The notes under the pieces: generated by a model
The model's input: the letters and a program-made list of their open reading frames with translations, nothing else
The model's database searches: none
What the model was told of the DNA's origin: nothing
Program-made: the position numbers and the translations under genes
Source: Picocystis sp. L7
Taxonomy: Eukaryota > Chlorophyta > Picocystophyceae > Picocystales > Picocystaceae
Assembly (NCBI GenBank): GCA_020975725.1
Contig: QXJR01000009.1
Span: 744,001-808,000 of the forward strand
Length of the DNA: 64,000 bases
Direction: 5' to 3'
In this document: positions 43,992 through 54,163 of the stretch, piece by piece
Position numbering within the stretch: position 1 is the stretch's first letter
How the letters are laid out: each line of letters begins with the position of its first letter

Positions 43992-46187
43992 ATGGCCACG
44001 GTGCGGAAGTTCCAGGTCGGAAGCAACTGCGACCTGTGCGTGCACGCGACGGTGAAGCGGGAAGGAGCCTTCCTGGGAGGACACGAAGTGCAGGAACTGG
44101 TGGATGAGGTCGAGAAACGGATCCAAAAAGCAGAGAACGCCATGGCCGCGTGGGAAGGAAGGACCAAAGGGACCATGGACGTGGCCAATGCCTTCCGAAA
44201 GTTCGGAGAAACGGCCAGGAAAACGTTGCGAGCGCCCCAGCTGGCCAGGGAACTGGCCGAAGCGCTGGGTGAACCTGGCATCGTGGAAAAGCTCAGAAAG
44301 CTGCCCGTGGAGAACATACTGCAATGGGAACACGTGGAAGAAACATGCAGGACGTCCGGCGGATACCAATCCCACCTCCTAGCACCCGACCAAGGTGCAA
44401 GAGCACTCGTCGCCGAAGCCGTGGAACTCACAAGGACCCCCGCCCTGGAAGCCGTGGAAGACGTCCACCATGCGCTGAGAAAGGCCATCGATCAAGCAGC
44501 AGAACAAAGACTGGCCAAGTCTCAGATGCCCAAAGCAGATGCTGCGGCCGCCAAAGTGGCCAGGGAATGCCTGGAAGAATGGAGAGCGGAAGCCATCGCC
44601 TTGGTCAATTCCAGAATCGACATGGAAAAGGACTACGTGAGGTACGTGCACGAGTCGAACGAACGGGAAAGTCAAGGAAACAATCGAGGGTAAAGGACGG
44701 GGCCATTCATGCACCACCACGTGTCGTTTCCTCTGAAGGAGCGCCACGGACCGTCTTGCAAGAGGCAAGCAGGCGATCGAGGACCATCAAGCATCGACGC
44801 CCCGGTTGCTGCCAAGCTCTTCCTCTGCTGCGCGCACGACGAGTTGAAACGCAACGTCAAAACCACCAACCGAACGATTGACTAACCTCTCCGGACTCCT
44901 CCCGTGCTAAATCTGCGCAGCCCCGCGTTTTTCCGACGCCTCGCCAGGACCAAATTCGGTGAATCCACAGAAGACAATCAAGGGTGGAGCATCCAAGCAG
45001 AGCAGAACACCTTGGAATTTGCAAACCAAGTTCAAACCAAGCTCTCCCTCACCTCCAAAGCGGAAGGGAACGATTACTTGATGGGGTTCCTCGAAAAGCG
45101 TGTCGAAGGGGGAAAGTGGCAGAAACGTTGGTTCGTGCTGGATCCACCCAACCAGGTCCTTCGCTACAGAAAGTCCCCTGCCAACCAACGGTTGAGCCAT
45201 CAAGACGATGTGGTGATTCCTCTGTCGCACGTGAAGATTGAAGCAATCACTTGCAAGGACGCAACGAAGCCCTATGAAACTCCCCGAGAAGGCGCGAGGG
45301 TTTTCTGCAAGCCAAGCCCGGCAGAGAAGCCATCTGACAGTCCTACCAAGTGGGTTTTCCTCATCCAGGCAAAGGACGACTCCACCCTCGTGAAAGGCAA
45401 GAGCGCAATGTACTTGTCCGCTCAAAGTGAAGGAGCAATGCAGGCTTGGATGTCTGGAATAGCAGGCGCTGCAACGGAAGGAGAGAAGCAGCGAGCCGGG
45501 CAGAAGCACCTCGCGGAAAAAGATGCTGTCTCGGCACCGCTTGTGTCCCCGAGAGTGGGCGGGTACTCCTATGGACCTGCATCCATGCTTCTACGCACTC
45601 CCCGGGATGTGGACAGCCTCAAGTATGGTTCCTCGCCCTTGTCATCCAAGTATAATGAGGGTGATCATTACACACTCAAGCGTGTGGCAGAAGAGGTTTC
45701 TGCTTACGTGGGATGTACCCTGTCCACGCTTGCTAGTGCTATTCCAAAGGCGATCGCCTACTGTATGCTTCGCCCAGCGAGGAAGAGCCTTATGGACAAG
45801 TTGTACACCTGGGCTTGCAACATGGCGCAGAATGGTGGACTTGGTCTTCAGCTGCTTGCTTCGGAATCTGAACAACATTCAAAGGAAAAGGAAGCCATGG
45901 AGGCAGGGATCAAGACGCTGAATGAGCTACATTCCGTTCTATCGACTGCAAAAGTAGGGAGCTCAATCGTTGTGCCTATCGAGGCGCTGGAACTCTTGGA
46001 GACGTTCCACCCCTCTCCCCCTCAACCCCGTGTAGTAGAGGAGGAAGAGGAAGACTTCGATATGGCCTGGGATGGCATGGAGATGTGTTCAGGTGATCCA
46101 AGCGCAGATCAAGGCACACTGGGCGTGGGTGTTTCCATGCTAGCAAAAACACCCTCTGTTTTCTTTGGTAATTCCCTTGGTGGCTGA
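43992..46187 (+). CDS. Dynamin-like protein with stalk, PH and GED but no GTPase domain
   Basis: Exons 43992-44641 and 44921-46187 (intron 279 bp), 638 codons. The N-terminal 60 residues (MATVRKFQVGSNCDLCVHAT) are unfamiliar. Exon 1 then aligns to the stalk of the neighbouring dynamin: GGYQSHLLAPDQGARALV versus DGYQPHLIAPEMGYRRLI. Across the splice the protein reads DMEKDYVSPAFFRRLA, matching EMESSYLTAEFFRRVV. Exon 2 continues with a PH domain (GFLEKRVEGGKWQKRWFVLDP) and a GED (LKRVAEEVSAYVGCTLSTLA, IPKAIAYCML). Stalk-PH-GED is the order of animal dynamin and plant DRP2. The G1-G4 motifs are absent and I find no upstream exon supplying them. It may bind phosphoinositides and co-assemble with the GTPase-bearing partner, as an adaptor or inhibitor. 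Alternatively a distant GTPase exon or a truncated gene explains it. Confidence 0.8.
44642..44920 (+). other. Intron of the GTPase-less dynamin-like gene, 279 bp
   Basis: Donor GTGAG|GTACGTGC, acceptor CTGCGCAG|C, phase 2. Exon 2's frame has no ATG at its head (only a GTG), and the joined protein aligns gap-free to the paralogous stalk. Confidence 0.85.
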
Positions 46188-46585
46188 TTCAAATCGAATT
46201 CCGACACCGCGTGTGCTGCTTCGCCGTTGCTTGTTTCTAAAGCAGGGAAAGCAGCAACGCACATTCGGAATACCATGCGCTTTGTCCTAAGGAAACCTTC
46301 CATGCTACACGTAAACTTTCCATTTATTATTTCAACAACCACCGTTTCTACCCAAAAAGAAAAGCCTCAGAGAAAGGCATCTGTTGTTGATGTGCTGTGT
46401 TATTCATATTCCCTGCTCTTTCACACCATTGGATACACCCGCAAACCCCACAATGGGATTGAATCGAAACCCCAAGAGACAGGTAACCTATTTGATCTTG
46501 CAGATGGACAGGCTCATCTGACGAGACTCGCCTGAGCCTTGCTGCCATGTAGATCTAGCAGGTTTTCGAATATCCATCTCGAGGC
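46188..46585. other. Convergent 3' spacer
   Basis: 398 bp between the stop codons of two convergent genes. Lower GC, no ORF of interest; 3' UTRs of both are expected here. Confidence 0.6.
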
Positions 46586-48220
46586 TCACTCCACAACAAC
46601 GCGGTCTTCGCTCCACAGGGTGAAAGCCAGTCCACCGATAACGAGTACGGAGGCCACAGCAAGGTATACAGCCCTCCAGTTACCTGGCCAGCGTGCCAAG
46701 CACACTCCAGCAAGAGTGGTAGAGGCCATACCGGCCAACGAGGCAATGGTGTTGCAAGCACCCACCATCGCGCCGGCACGTTGTGGAGCGACAATTTCGA
46801 TTTCGCTGGATGCAAACCCAGCTTGTCCAGCTGCCAGGCAACCCATCGCTATGCAGAAGAGCACACAAGCAAAAATGGGAGAGGCCGTCTCCGACACCAA
46901 TGCGAGCGAAGCAAATGCACCAGCAGAAGCAAAGGAACCGATAGCTTGAGCCCCTCTCCTGGCCAGAAGCCTTGAGAGTCCACGTGCCATAACTGCGTCC
47001 GCTATTCTTCCCCAAAGCGGAGAAAACACGGCAATGGCCACCCAAGGAATCGTAGCCAGCTGCGCTGCTTTTTGCAAGCTCAACCCCTTGGCGGATGCAA
47101 AGAATGTGGGGGTCCAAGAAAGGACAACAAAGAAAGCAGCATGGTTGGCTGCATGAGCCATCATGGCTCCCAGGCACGCTTTCGGGCGCAGGAGCGGCAA
47201 GAACGCGTCGGAAACTTTCTGGAATATATGAGTTCTTGCACTGTCGCGTTCTGTTGCCATGAGGACATCTTCGGACATAAACGATCCTGCTTGCATCACC
47301 ACTGATTTTACACCATCTGTTACTAGTTTCGGCGCTTCCAGGGTGGCTTGCGCGGGATCGAGTTCGGGAACGTTGCCCATCGTCTCCTCCACGCGTGCGA
47401 GCGTTTCTTTGACATCCATCAGTGGCGAGCGTTCGCGAAGCAAGAGGTTCCAGACCAGCAGGACTGGCATTCCGAGCATGCCATAGAAAACAAACAGTCC
47501 CTTCCATCCCCACATGGCCACCAGCTTGGGCGAGACCAGCAGTCCCAGCACGTTCCCAGCGTGAAATCCTGCGAACACGACACCCAGGGCAGACGCTCGT
47601 TCTTCTCTGGACACTTTGTTGGCAATGATTTGGTTCATGGCAGGCATGGCCACACCTTGCCCTGCGCCCGCGATCCATCTCAGGAGCCATGCCACAGTCA
47701 AGGCGGTGGTCATGGCCGTCCGTCCCACTGTGGCTGGGAGAAGCAACGCTGCCAGTGCATTGATGGCCATCCCCCAGGCCAGGACTTTCTTGCCGCCTTG
47801 TTGGTCTGCCGATGCACCGCCCATGGCTTGTGTGCCTGCATATCCCAACAGGAATGCACCTTGCACATGTCCCACGGCTTCTGGATTCCACTGCATGGCC
47901 TGCGCCATAGGAATCAAGGCCACGCTCGTGGAAGACCTGCATGCACTGCAGTATCCAAGTGCCAAGGCACATGCAGACACCGTGGCAGGCGTGGACGGAG
48001 CATTGGCCTGCGCTTCCGCACCTTCGCCAGCCGGCACGGTTGCGTCGGCTGCAGAGGCTCGTGGCCACGTCCACGATCCATGCCGTCGTCCGACGCGACG
48101 TTCGGCTTCCGAGGGACACGTGTGGGTCTTCCGACGTCCCATACGTGTGCTCTTCATCCTCCTTCTCGTCGCGAAGTGGCGTCGAAGAGGCGCGCGACGC
48201 GCCGCTTCCATCTCCATCAT
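46586..48220 (-). CDS. Major facilitator anion/phosphate transporter, PHT4/SLC17-like
   Basis: 544 codons from the ATG at 48220 (MMEMEAARRAP). About 12 hydrophobic segments. Signature stretches fit the SLC17/PHT4 anion:cation symporters: VGHVQGAFLLGYAGTQAMGG, then WLLRWIAGAGQGVAMPAMNQ (family pattern GEGVAMPAMN), and FAGFHAGNVLGLLVSPKLV. Plant PHT4 proteins move phosphate, ascorbate or other anions, mostly across the plastid envelope or thylakoid. The first ~100 residues are basic and rich in R, S and T and could be a transit peptide, which would fit a plastid location. The exact start is uncertain (48361 is also open). Substrate not determinable. Antisense frames over this gene are shadows. 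Confidence 0.85.
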   Translation of the reverse strand: MMEMEAARRAPLRRHFATRRRMKSTRMGRRKTHTCPSEAERRVGRRHGSWTWPRASAADATVPAGEGAEAQANAPSTPATVSACALALGYCSACRSSTSVALIPMAQAMQWNPEAVGHVQGAFLLGYAGTQAMGGASADQQGGKKVLAWGMAINALAALLLPATVGRTAMTTALTVAWLLRWIAGAGQGVAMPAMNQIIANKVSREERASALGVVFAGFHAGNVLGLLVSPKLVAMWGWKGLFVFYGMLGMPVLLVWNLLLRERSPLMDVKETLARVEETMGNVPELDPAQATLEAPKLVTDGVKSVVMQAGSFMSEDVLMATERDSARTHIFQKVSDAFLPLLRPKACLGAMMAHAANHAAFFVVLSWTPTFFASAKGLSLQKAAQLATIPWVAIAVFSPLWGRIADAVMARGLSRLLARRGAQAIGSFASAGAFASLALVSETASPIFACVLFCIAMGCLAAGQAGFASSEIEIVAPQRAGAMVGACNTIASLAGMASTTLAGVCLARWPGNWRAVYLAVASVLVIGGLAFTLWSEDRVVVE

Positions 48221-49223
48221 CGTGGAAACCGGTGAAGGGAGAATCGAGGACGACCTTCCCTTTCGTGTCTGGGTCTTTCCTTTCAAAGGAACGGGTCGGA
48301 TTGGGAAAGGAATCCTCGATCGAACCCGGATGGAAACCGAATGCGATGGACCAGGATCCATGGGGTGCCTTCACATCGGTGCTGTGATGAGAAGGGGAAG
48401 AGAGGATCCCATGTGGAAGCTTCTCCAAGTGGAAACGAAGTCCATTCATACACAACTCCATCCACCAGGACCAAATCTGGTCTGTGAAGTCTTGGGACAT
48501 CCACGGGTCGTGGGACGGACGGCAGGAAGGGTAGAGTGCAGACCGGATCGGCGTGTGGATCGTTCCTGGATCTCCCTCGAGATGGAAGAGGCATCCATCC
48601 TGCATGTCCATTGGATGCGACCGTCGTGGCGCCACCACGCCTAGAACGATGGGTTCCTGGACACATGGGAATCCTGAACAGGAAAAGATAACCCTGAGCC
48701 AGCTCACCCATGGAATAACGCTTCATCCGCTGGGAAAAACAAACCAACAGGTGCAACGATGGAACGAGCCGTCCTCTGAGCAACCCCCGAACGCGAACTA
48801 TCGGATCGCCTCGTTCTCGGCATCCAAGAGGTGGCGTCCGGCTATCCCAGCAAAACGTGTAGTGGTGCAGATGGTAAAGCCTAATCGTAAAAGCTTGGAA
48901 TGCATGCGCAGATAAAAGAGCAAAAAGATGAGAACAAAGCGAATTGTTGAGTATGTCCAATGATGGCGGACGAAGCGTCGACAGTCAACATGCAAGCTGC
49001 AACAAGAAGGCGCCTCTATCTTTGCCCGCACGACGACGGGCTTCCGTTGACAGCCAATTTGGCCTGGCCAGTCGCTTTCGGTGCACAAGGGGCAGAAGCC
49101 CGCTGGCAAAGGAAACTATGTTCTCGCGAGCCCGGCTGAAGATCTTTGCCCCAAAGGTTGTGTTTGAGTCAGCTCGACACCGTCGTTTCTGAGCCCATCG
49201 TCCAACCCCTCCGTCGCGGCGAC
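48221..49223. other. Spacer between the transporter and ArfGAP genes
   Basis: About 1 kb upstream of the transporter and downstream of the ArfGAP gene. The transporter-proximal part is stop-poor and GGATCC-rich like other promoters here. An open minus frame at 48798-49109 lies in the expected ArfGAP 3' UTR and looks accidental. Confidence 0.5.
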
Positions 49224-50507
49224 CTACCCGTAACGGTCGTTCAAATCATTGAAGAAGTTGCTGGCAAAAGCTTGGAATCTTTTGCTGGCTGCGCCTGCCA
49301 CATCGCGTAGGCTAGCCGCATCGGCTCGAGCTTGAAGGCTGAGTTTGGAGAAGAGCTCGCCGCCGGAAATGTCGAGCGGGTCCTCGCCACCTTCCGGCTT
49401 GCCAAAGAACGCGTCCGACGAAATTGCCGAGGCCCCTTCAAACTGCGAGATCCTCCCTCTGACTTCCATGTCCACTTCTTCGCTGCGCCCAAAGAACTGG
49501 TCGGATGAAATCGCCTTGGCGCTGGAAAATTTTCTTTGGGCCGTCTGATCGAGGTCTTCCTGCCCTGCGGGCGTGCCGGCATGCATCACACGTTGCCTTC
49601 CAGACAGAGAGAGCGTCGGACGCCTCTCGCCGAAGAAATCTGTGTCGTTGGTGATGGAAACGTGACCACGAGGTTTGCTATCGCTCTCTTCCTCCCCCCA
49701 GGAATCCATTTGGAATCGAGACGCAGCCGATGCGGGACGCGGGGCCTGCGCGCTGGTACCTCCGTTGGCGGTCTCTCCTTGTCGCGCATCGGGGGGTGCG
49801 ACCGGTGCAGCGGCAGGAGATTGTTCGAAGAGTCGGCTGTCCACCGTGCCGCTGACCTTCTTCACGCCCAAGCTCCCGCCGCCGGTCTTCTTGGCACGTC
49901 CTCCGGTGGAACTGGTCCCGGTCGCCGGCTTTTTGCCCAGCACCAGTGGTTTGGAAGCGGCGCCAGTGCGTGCAGGTGGCTTGTTCGGTTTGGATCTGGG
50001 TTCCGTTTCCTCTTCGATCGGGGATTCCACCATGGGGAACTTCTTCTCCTCGTCGAACTGGATCCCTTCCGCTTCCTCGTGGTGTTGGATGGCGTCCGTC
50101 ACGGCACGCACGGAGCTCCTGGCTTCTTGGGCCTCTTTGGCCAGCATGGCACGGTAGCTCTTGGCCGCTCTGGAGGCGTACTTCTGGGCGATTTTACCTC
50201 GTTCGCTGTCGCTCCATCCGTGTTGCGTGAAGTACTTGGTGGCTCTGGCGTTTCCGCCGGACGCCACGAAGATGGACAGCTGTTCTTCCGTCCAGGTGTC
50301 GAAGTTGGTGGATTTGACTTGCGACACGTGCACGCCTAGGCTGCGATGGATCCCGCTGCAGTCCATGCAGATGAAGATCCCGTAGGGCACCGAGGCCCAC
50401 CTCGGATTGGCGGCACCGCAGTCGAAGCACCTGCGGTTCTCCGGACGCGCCTGCAGCTTCGCGAACAGGCGATCACGCGGTGCGTTGGCGCCTTTCGGAC
50501 TCGCCAT
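49224..50507 (-). CDS. ArfGAP of the Glo3/ArfGAP2-3 type
   Basis: 427 codons from the ATG giving [10 protein letters not shown]; the frame stays open upstream but that is spacer. The N-terminal ArfGAP domain has the zinc finger Cys27-X2-Cys30...Cys47-X2-Cys50 ([19 protein letters not shown]), followed by [15 protein letters not shown] with the catalytic arginine finger (Arg55). The middle is a low-complexity linker rich in K, P and A. Two copies of the motif AISSD(Q/A)FFG at about 332 and 361 match the Glo3 regulatory motif, found in yeast Glo3 and animal ArfGAP2/3. Those proteins stimulate GTP hydrolysis by Arf1 and act in COPI coat function at the Golgi. The C-terminus ([12 protein letters not shown]) may be an amphipathic helix. 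The family length of 400-520 fits. Confidence 0.92.
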   Translation of the reverse strand: MASPKGANAPRDRLFAKLQARPENRRCFDCGAANPRWASVPYGIFICMDCSGIHRSLGVHVSQVKSTNFDTWTEEQLSIFVASGGNARATKYFTQHGWSDSERGKIAQKYASRAAKSYRAMLAKEAQEARSSVRAVTDAIQHHEEAEGIQFDEEKKFPMVESPIEEETEPRSKPNKPPARTGAASKPLVLGKKPATGTSSTGGRAKKTGGGSLGVKKVSGTVDSRLFEQSPAAAPVAPPDARQGETANGGTSAQAPRPASAASRFQMDSWGEEESDSKPRGHVSITNDTDFFGERRPTLSLSGRQRVMHAGTPAGQEDLDQTAQRKFSSAKAISSDQFFGRSEEVDMEVRGRISQFEGASAISSDAFFGKPEGGEDPLDISGGELFSKLSLQARADAASLRDVAGAASKRFQAFASNFFNDLNDRYG

Positions 50508-51687
50508 GTCGCGCGTGCGGGTGTCTTGGCGATCTCCCTGGACGTCCACGAGGCGCGTCCCGCTTCCGATCCTCGCCTGGCACCTCTCTGGTGCGTTCCT
50601 AAGGTCCTTTCGACCGCGTTCGAGCGCCTTTCCTTCGCGAAACGTGCGCGCGCGTGGTGCGCGCCTTCGCGACGGCGAAAGGGAAGAAATGATGGCGTGG
50701 ATCGGCGGATGGGAGGGATAAAGGGAGGTTCGTAGTAGGGACAGACCGGGGACTCGAAAGGGGAAGGTTCGGGTTCGAAAGGGGACGGTAGGGGGTCGAT
50801 CGAAACCTTCCATTCGATCGGGCACGAGGGCGGGAGGAAGAGGATTCCGCCCCTGGAGCAAGAGGGGGGGGAGGCGTTTCGAACCCGGGGGGGGGGGGGG
50901 GAGGGGGGGTCTTCGGGACGGGTTCCGGGTCGGGAACCTCGAGGGAGGTAGGAGTGGACGAACCCGTCGAAATCGGACGAGGATCGCGGAGGAAGGCAAC
51001 CGCGGTGGGAGGGATGGCCCAGGGGTGGAGGGAAACAGGTGGAAACACCACACAGAGACCATCCTGCTGGTCCCAAGGATGTGAAGGCAAAAGCTTTGGC
51101 TCTCCCATCGTGCCGAGGATCATCCATGGCCATCCAAACCAGGAACGACCACACAAACCACCCACCCGATCGTGCCTGGGAAACGGGGACCAAGCCCCCT
51201 TTGCACGGGGAGGTCCAAGCGAACGGTCTTGGGCGTCGATGGGGACAGAAACCACCCCGACCAGGAATGCATACCCGAACAAACGTCCATGAGGCAGAAG
51301 CGTGCAAGAGGATACGATCCCATCCGGATGTCCGTGCAGGAGACCAACCTCGGCACGGACATGGGAACCGATGAATCACGTTGCGGCTCGAACGGGGAAG
51401 CAATCGTGCGTGGGCTGCCAACGAGAGAGTGGCCAAGGGAGCGGCATCAAAGCTTGCGTCGAATGCGGCACGAGCCAACGCAAGGATCCGGTTGTCCAGA
51501 TGTGCTGGGGTACAAGCAAAGATAAAAATGCCACTCCAATCATGCAGCGAAAGAAAATGTACAAAAATACTGATGTGCAGGGTGACTCGTGCGAAGGCCT
51601 TGTCCTCGCATCCGGCAGCCTCTCCAACTTCAGTGCGTGCGTCCAAAAAAAACAGAGTGCGTGCGGTGCGCCTTTACACGGGCGGGT
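50508..51687. other. Spacer with long G-runs between the ArfGAP and thioredoxin genes
   Basis: 1.18 kb upstream of the ArfGAP and downstream of the thioredoxin gene. Very GC-rich near 50600-51000, including a 15-base G-run. Open frames on both strands look compositional. Confidence 0.5.
50887..50909. other. G15-A-G7 run, G-quadruplex candidate
   Basis: Fifteen Gs (50887-50901), an A, then seven Gs, about 380 bp upstream of the ArfGAP start codon. G-quadruplex capable. The length of such a run is also prone to assembly error. Confidence 0.8.
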
Positions 51688-52329
51688 TCATTCCGAGCCT
51701 CTCACGGCCTCCTCCAGGGCAGGAGGTAGGCCCACCATTTCCAAGAGGCAGCTATCCGGCGATTGGTAGTACTCTACAGCGGCGCGCAGCCTGCGCAGCT
51801 TGTCCGGCATGAGCGAGGCATTGAAGTGGGTGACGATGCCTTCCCCGCCGTTGTAGAACTGGAAGTACGGGAGCCTGGTGACGCCCAAGCTTTCGGCCAG
51901 GTTTTCGTCTTCTCCGACGTTCATTTTGACGAAGGTGACCTGTGGGTTCTTCTCGGCAAGCTGCAGGACTTTGGGAAAGAGGGTCCGACACCCGTTGCAC
52001 CAAGGCGCGAAGTACTTGACGACGACGAGCTTGCTTTCACGATCTGCCTTTTCAGCGGCGCCTCGCAACACCCGTGCGAGTTCTTCCAGTCCTTTGACCT
52101 CCATGACGTGCGTTTCATCGCCGCTTTCCCACCAGCACGTGTTCCTTTCGGCATCCACGCCATCCTTCCTCTGTTCGGCTCTCCTGGCCTCGGCTTGCTT
52201 CCTCCTGCGCAAGGCGTCGGGATGTCCGCTCTCCACCTTGGCTCGCAGGCGCGTGGGTGCCTCGGAGACGCGCCTGGAAGCTCCGTGTGCGCTCGCATGC
52301 GGACGCACGTGCGCCATCGGTCTCGCCAT
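51688..52329 (-). CDS. ACHT-like atypical thioredoxin, probably plastid
   Basis: 213 codons from the ATG giving MARPMAHVRP. The thioredoxin fold is C-terminal: KYFAPWCNGCRTLFPK carries the redox pair Cys111 and Cys114 (WCNGC instead of WCGPC), and Pro154 (TRLPYF) is the cis-proline. The sequence after the active site (CR.LFPK...LAEKNP...FVKMNV) and the altered active site fit the atypical Cys/His-rich thioredoxins (ACHT) of plant chloroplasts, which oxidise target proteins in the light-dark response. The first ~70 residues are basic and could be a transit peptide. The frame also opens at 52419. It is divergent from the bL25 gene with 711 bp between starts. Confidence 0.85.
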   Translation of the reverse strand: MARPMAHVRPHASAHGASRRVSEAPTRLRAKVESGHPDALRRRKQAEARRAEQRKDGVDAERNTCWWESGDETHVMEVKGLEELARVLRGAAEKADRESKLVVVKYFAPWCNGCRTLFPKVLQLAEKNPQVTFVKMNVGEDENLAESLGVTRLPYFQFYNGGEGIVTHFNASLMPDKLRRLRAAVEYYQSPDSCLLEMVGLPPALEEAVRGSE

Positions 52330-53040
52330 TTCTGCGGCTTCCCACACGTCGTGTCCAGGGTTCCAGATGGCGAAAGGGGGGCATTGAAGGTGCGAAAAGG
52401 AGAAAAAGAGCACGTCCACCCCCCTCCTGGGGGAGGGCGTGGGCCCCGCGGATCGATCCTACGTGCCTTTCGTGCAGAGGACGTGCGAGGATTGAGGGGA
52501 TCCTCCGCGGGCGCTGGAACATCTCGGCCGAGGAGGAAGCGGGTGTCGGGGTCGGAGAATCGCACCGTCCCCGCAGAGGAGACTTCAGCTCGACCTACAT
52601 CCTCCACGGGATATGGAACGTCCGTACGATCGACGCGGGCGGGATCGTGGTCCTTTTTCGACCGCGACCATCGAGGATCGATCACGTTTTTTCCCTCCTC
52701 CCCCCTCGATCGAGGGGGCCTTCCTCTGCGCTTCGCACCGGTCTCGTCTCCAGCTGGCGGACAGGACGGCTCGGTCCATATGGACGGTCGCCCCCGAAGA
52801 GGCGCACGTGCTCCTCCACCCCCCCACCTCGATCCCGGACGGAAAACCCCCACCCCCGTTCCTAACCGGATGGTTATACCATCCACACCCGTTCTGGATC
52901 GCAACCGTTCTTGGTTCCGTTGTGGGTATCGTATCCGGTTTTCTCGCCGGGGTGGGGACGGATGTGGTCGGTTTCGCCATCGCCATTCCATCGCGCGTTC
53001 GCGTCGCCTTCGTCGCGCTCTGGCGCATCGCGACGTGGCC
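52330..53040. promoter_or_regulatory. Divergent promoter region (thioredoxin / bL25)
   Basis: 711 bp between two start codons pointing apart. It is GC-rich, stop-poor and rich in GATCG words. It contains one copy of the 12-bp motif AAGGGGGGCATT (52374-52385), about 45 bp upstream of the thioredoxin ATG. Confidence 0.55.
52374..52385 (+). promoter_or_regulatory. AAGGGGGGCATT motif, copy 1
   Basis: One of five exact copies in the 52-62 kb interval, all in spacers. Function unknown. Confidence 0.5.
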
Positions 53041-53895
53041 ATGTCGATCCTGCGAACGCTCGTGGAGGCTTCCAGGGGTCGTGGCGGTCCGTGTACGTCG
53101 CTGCTGGGCGCGATTACCGGTTCTGGGTGGCCCCACGCCGCGAAGGCGTGCGTCCATCCGCCGATGTCGACGTCGGCCATGGCGTTGCAAGAAGCCATGG
53201 CGGAAGAACCGAAGGTGCCAGAGGTTCTGGGCGAAGCGTCAGCACCCCTTCCGACGCCGTTCGCATCCGTGCCGATGGTGCGGAGGGAAGAGAGCGGAAG
53301 CAGACACGCAGAACGGCTGCGTCGGCGTGGACTCCTACCTGGCGTGGTGTATGGCGGCGGGAAGGAAGGCAACGAAATCAACGTGGCCGTCCATCCGAAA
53401 GCGGTGAAACAGCTCATGGGAAAGGATGGAACGCCAGGCATGCTGGGATCGAAAGTGCTGGCGTTGCACTGGTGTGAGAAAGAAGAAGACCTGCAACCCG
53501 GTGGGATCCAAGAGCCATCCGCTGGAACGGGACAAGAATGGGTGCTCATCAGAGATGTGCACGAAAACCCAATGAACGAGAAGATGGAAAACGTGTCCTT
53601 CTTGCGAGTCAAGAAGGGAACGCCCGTCCGAGCATTCATCCCACTGCGTGTCAATGGAGAAACCCAATCGCCCGGCATCAAACGAGGAGGGTTCCTGGAA
53701 GTCATGCATCCCACGGTAGAGGTCTTCTGCGCACCAGAAGATATCCCGGAATGCTTCGAGCTTCAAGTGGGACACCTGGAAGGAAAAAAGTGCATCCGGT
53801 ACAGTGACCTGAAGACCCCAGAGCGTGTGCGAGTGATGGTGAAGGACGAAACGCAGCCAGTGGTCCGTATCGGTGGAAAAGTGAGAAGGACGTAA
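53041..53895 (+). CDS. Organellar 50S ribosomal protein bL25 (TL5/CTC type)
   Basis: 284 codons from the ATG giving MSILRTLVEASRG. The N-terminal ~75 residues look like a mitochondrial or plastid targeting peptide. The bL25 domain then follows (GSRHAERLRRRGLLPGVVYGGG, like the bacterial start GK..RRLR..G.VPAVVYG), with VAVHPKAVKQLM and the C-terminal beta-barrel of the long CTC/TL5 form (FIPLRVNGETQSPGIKRGG, HPTVEVFCAPEDIPECFEL). bL25 binds 5S rRNA in the large subunit. The frame is open far upstream across the spacer, but nothing there resembles the family. It converges on eIF5B with 268 bp between stops. Confidence 0.85.
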   Translation: MSILRTLVEASRGRGGPCTSLLGAITGSGWPHAAKACVHPPMSTSAMALQEAMAEEPKVPEVLGEASAPLPTPFASVPMVRREESGSRHAERLRRRGLLPGVVYGGGKEGNEINVAVHPKAVKQLMGKDGTPGMLGSKVLALHWCEKEEDLQPGGIQEPSAGTGQEWVLIRDVHENPMNEKMENVSFLRVKKGTPVRAFIPLRVNGETQSPGIKRGGFLEVMHPTVEVFCAPEDIPECFELQVGHLEGKKCIRYSDLKTPERVRVMVKDETQPVVRIGGKVRRT

Positions 53896-54163
53896 CCGTT
53901 TGTCTTGCCTCTGATAAAACTGTCGATGGGTCCTATCCTGCCCCTACGCAGGAAAAGGTACCAACAAGCAGGTGGAACATACCAAACAAGAGGACGAGTT
54001 GGAATCCAAAGGATGATGGCCTTCTCGGCCTACGCAACAGGAGAGGCGATATTGCAGCTCCCAGTGCTCGCAAACCAGTCAAACCTGTGGGTTGCCAGAG
54101 CCTACCAATGGACCCCACAGAACCAAAGAAGAACGAGCACCAATCCATGAGACACGTGAAATA
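53896..54163. other. Convergent 3' spacer
   Basis: 268 bp between the stop codons of bL25 and eIF5B. No feature seen; 3' UTRs expected. Confidence 0.6.

Noticed and set aside
42998-44488. N-terminal extension of the dynamin frame to 1,130 codons
   Set aside because: The added ~500 codons run through the shared promoter and antisense to the divergent gene. Only the part from 42997 resembles dynamin.
46680-48707. 675-codon minus-strand frame overlapping the transporter gene
   Set aside because: It is out of frame with the MFS protein, has no membrane segments and is S/R/C-rich; a frame shadow.
48798-49109. 103-codon minus-strand frame with a hydrophobic segment
   Set aside because: It lies in the probable 3' UTR of the ArfGAP gene, has no family resemblance and is of chance length.
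51763-53040. Upstream 5' part of a 710-codon frame ending in bL25
   Set aside because: It runs antisense across the thioredoxin gene and through a stop-poor spacer. bL25 similarity begins only after 53041.
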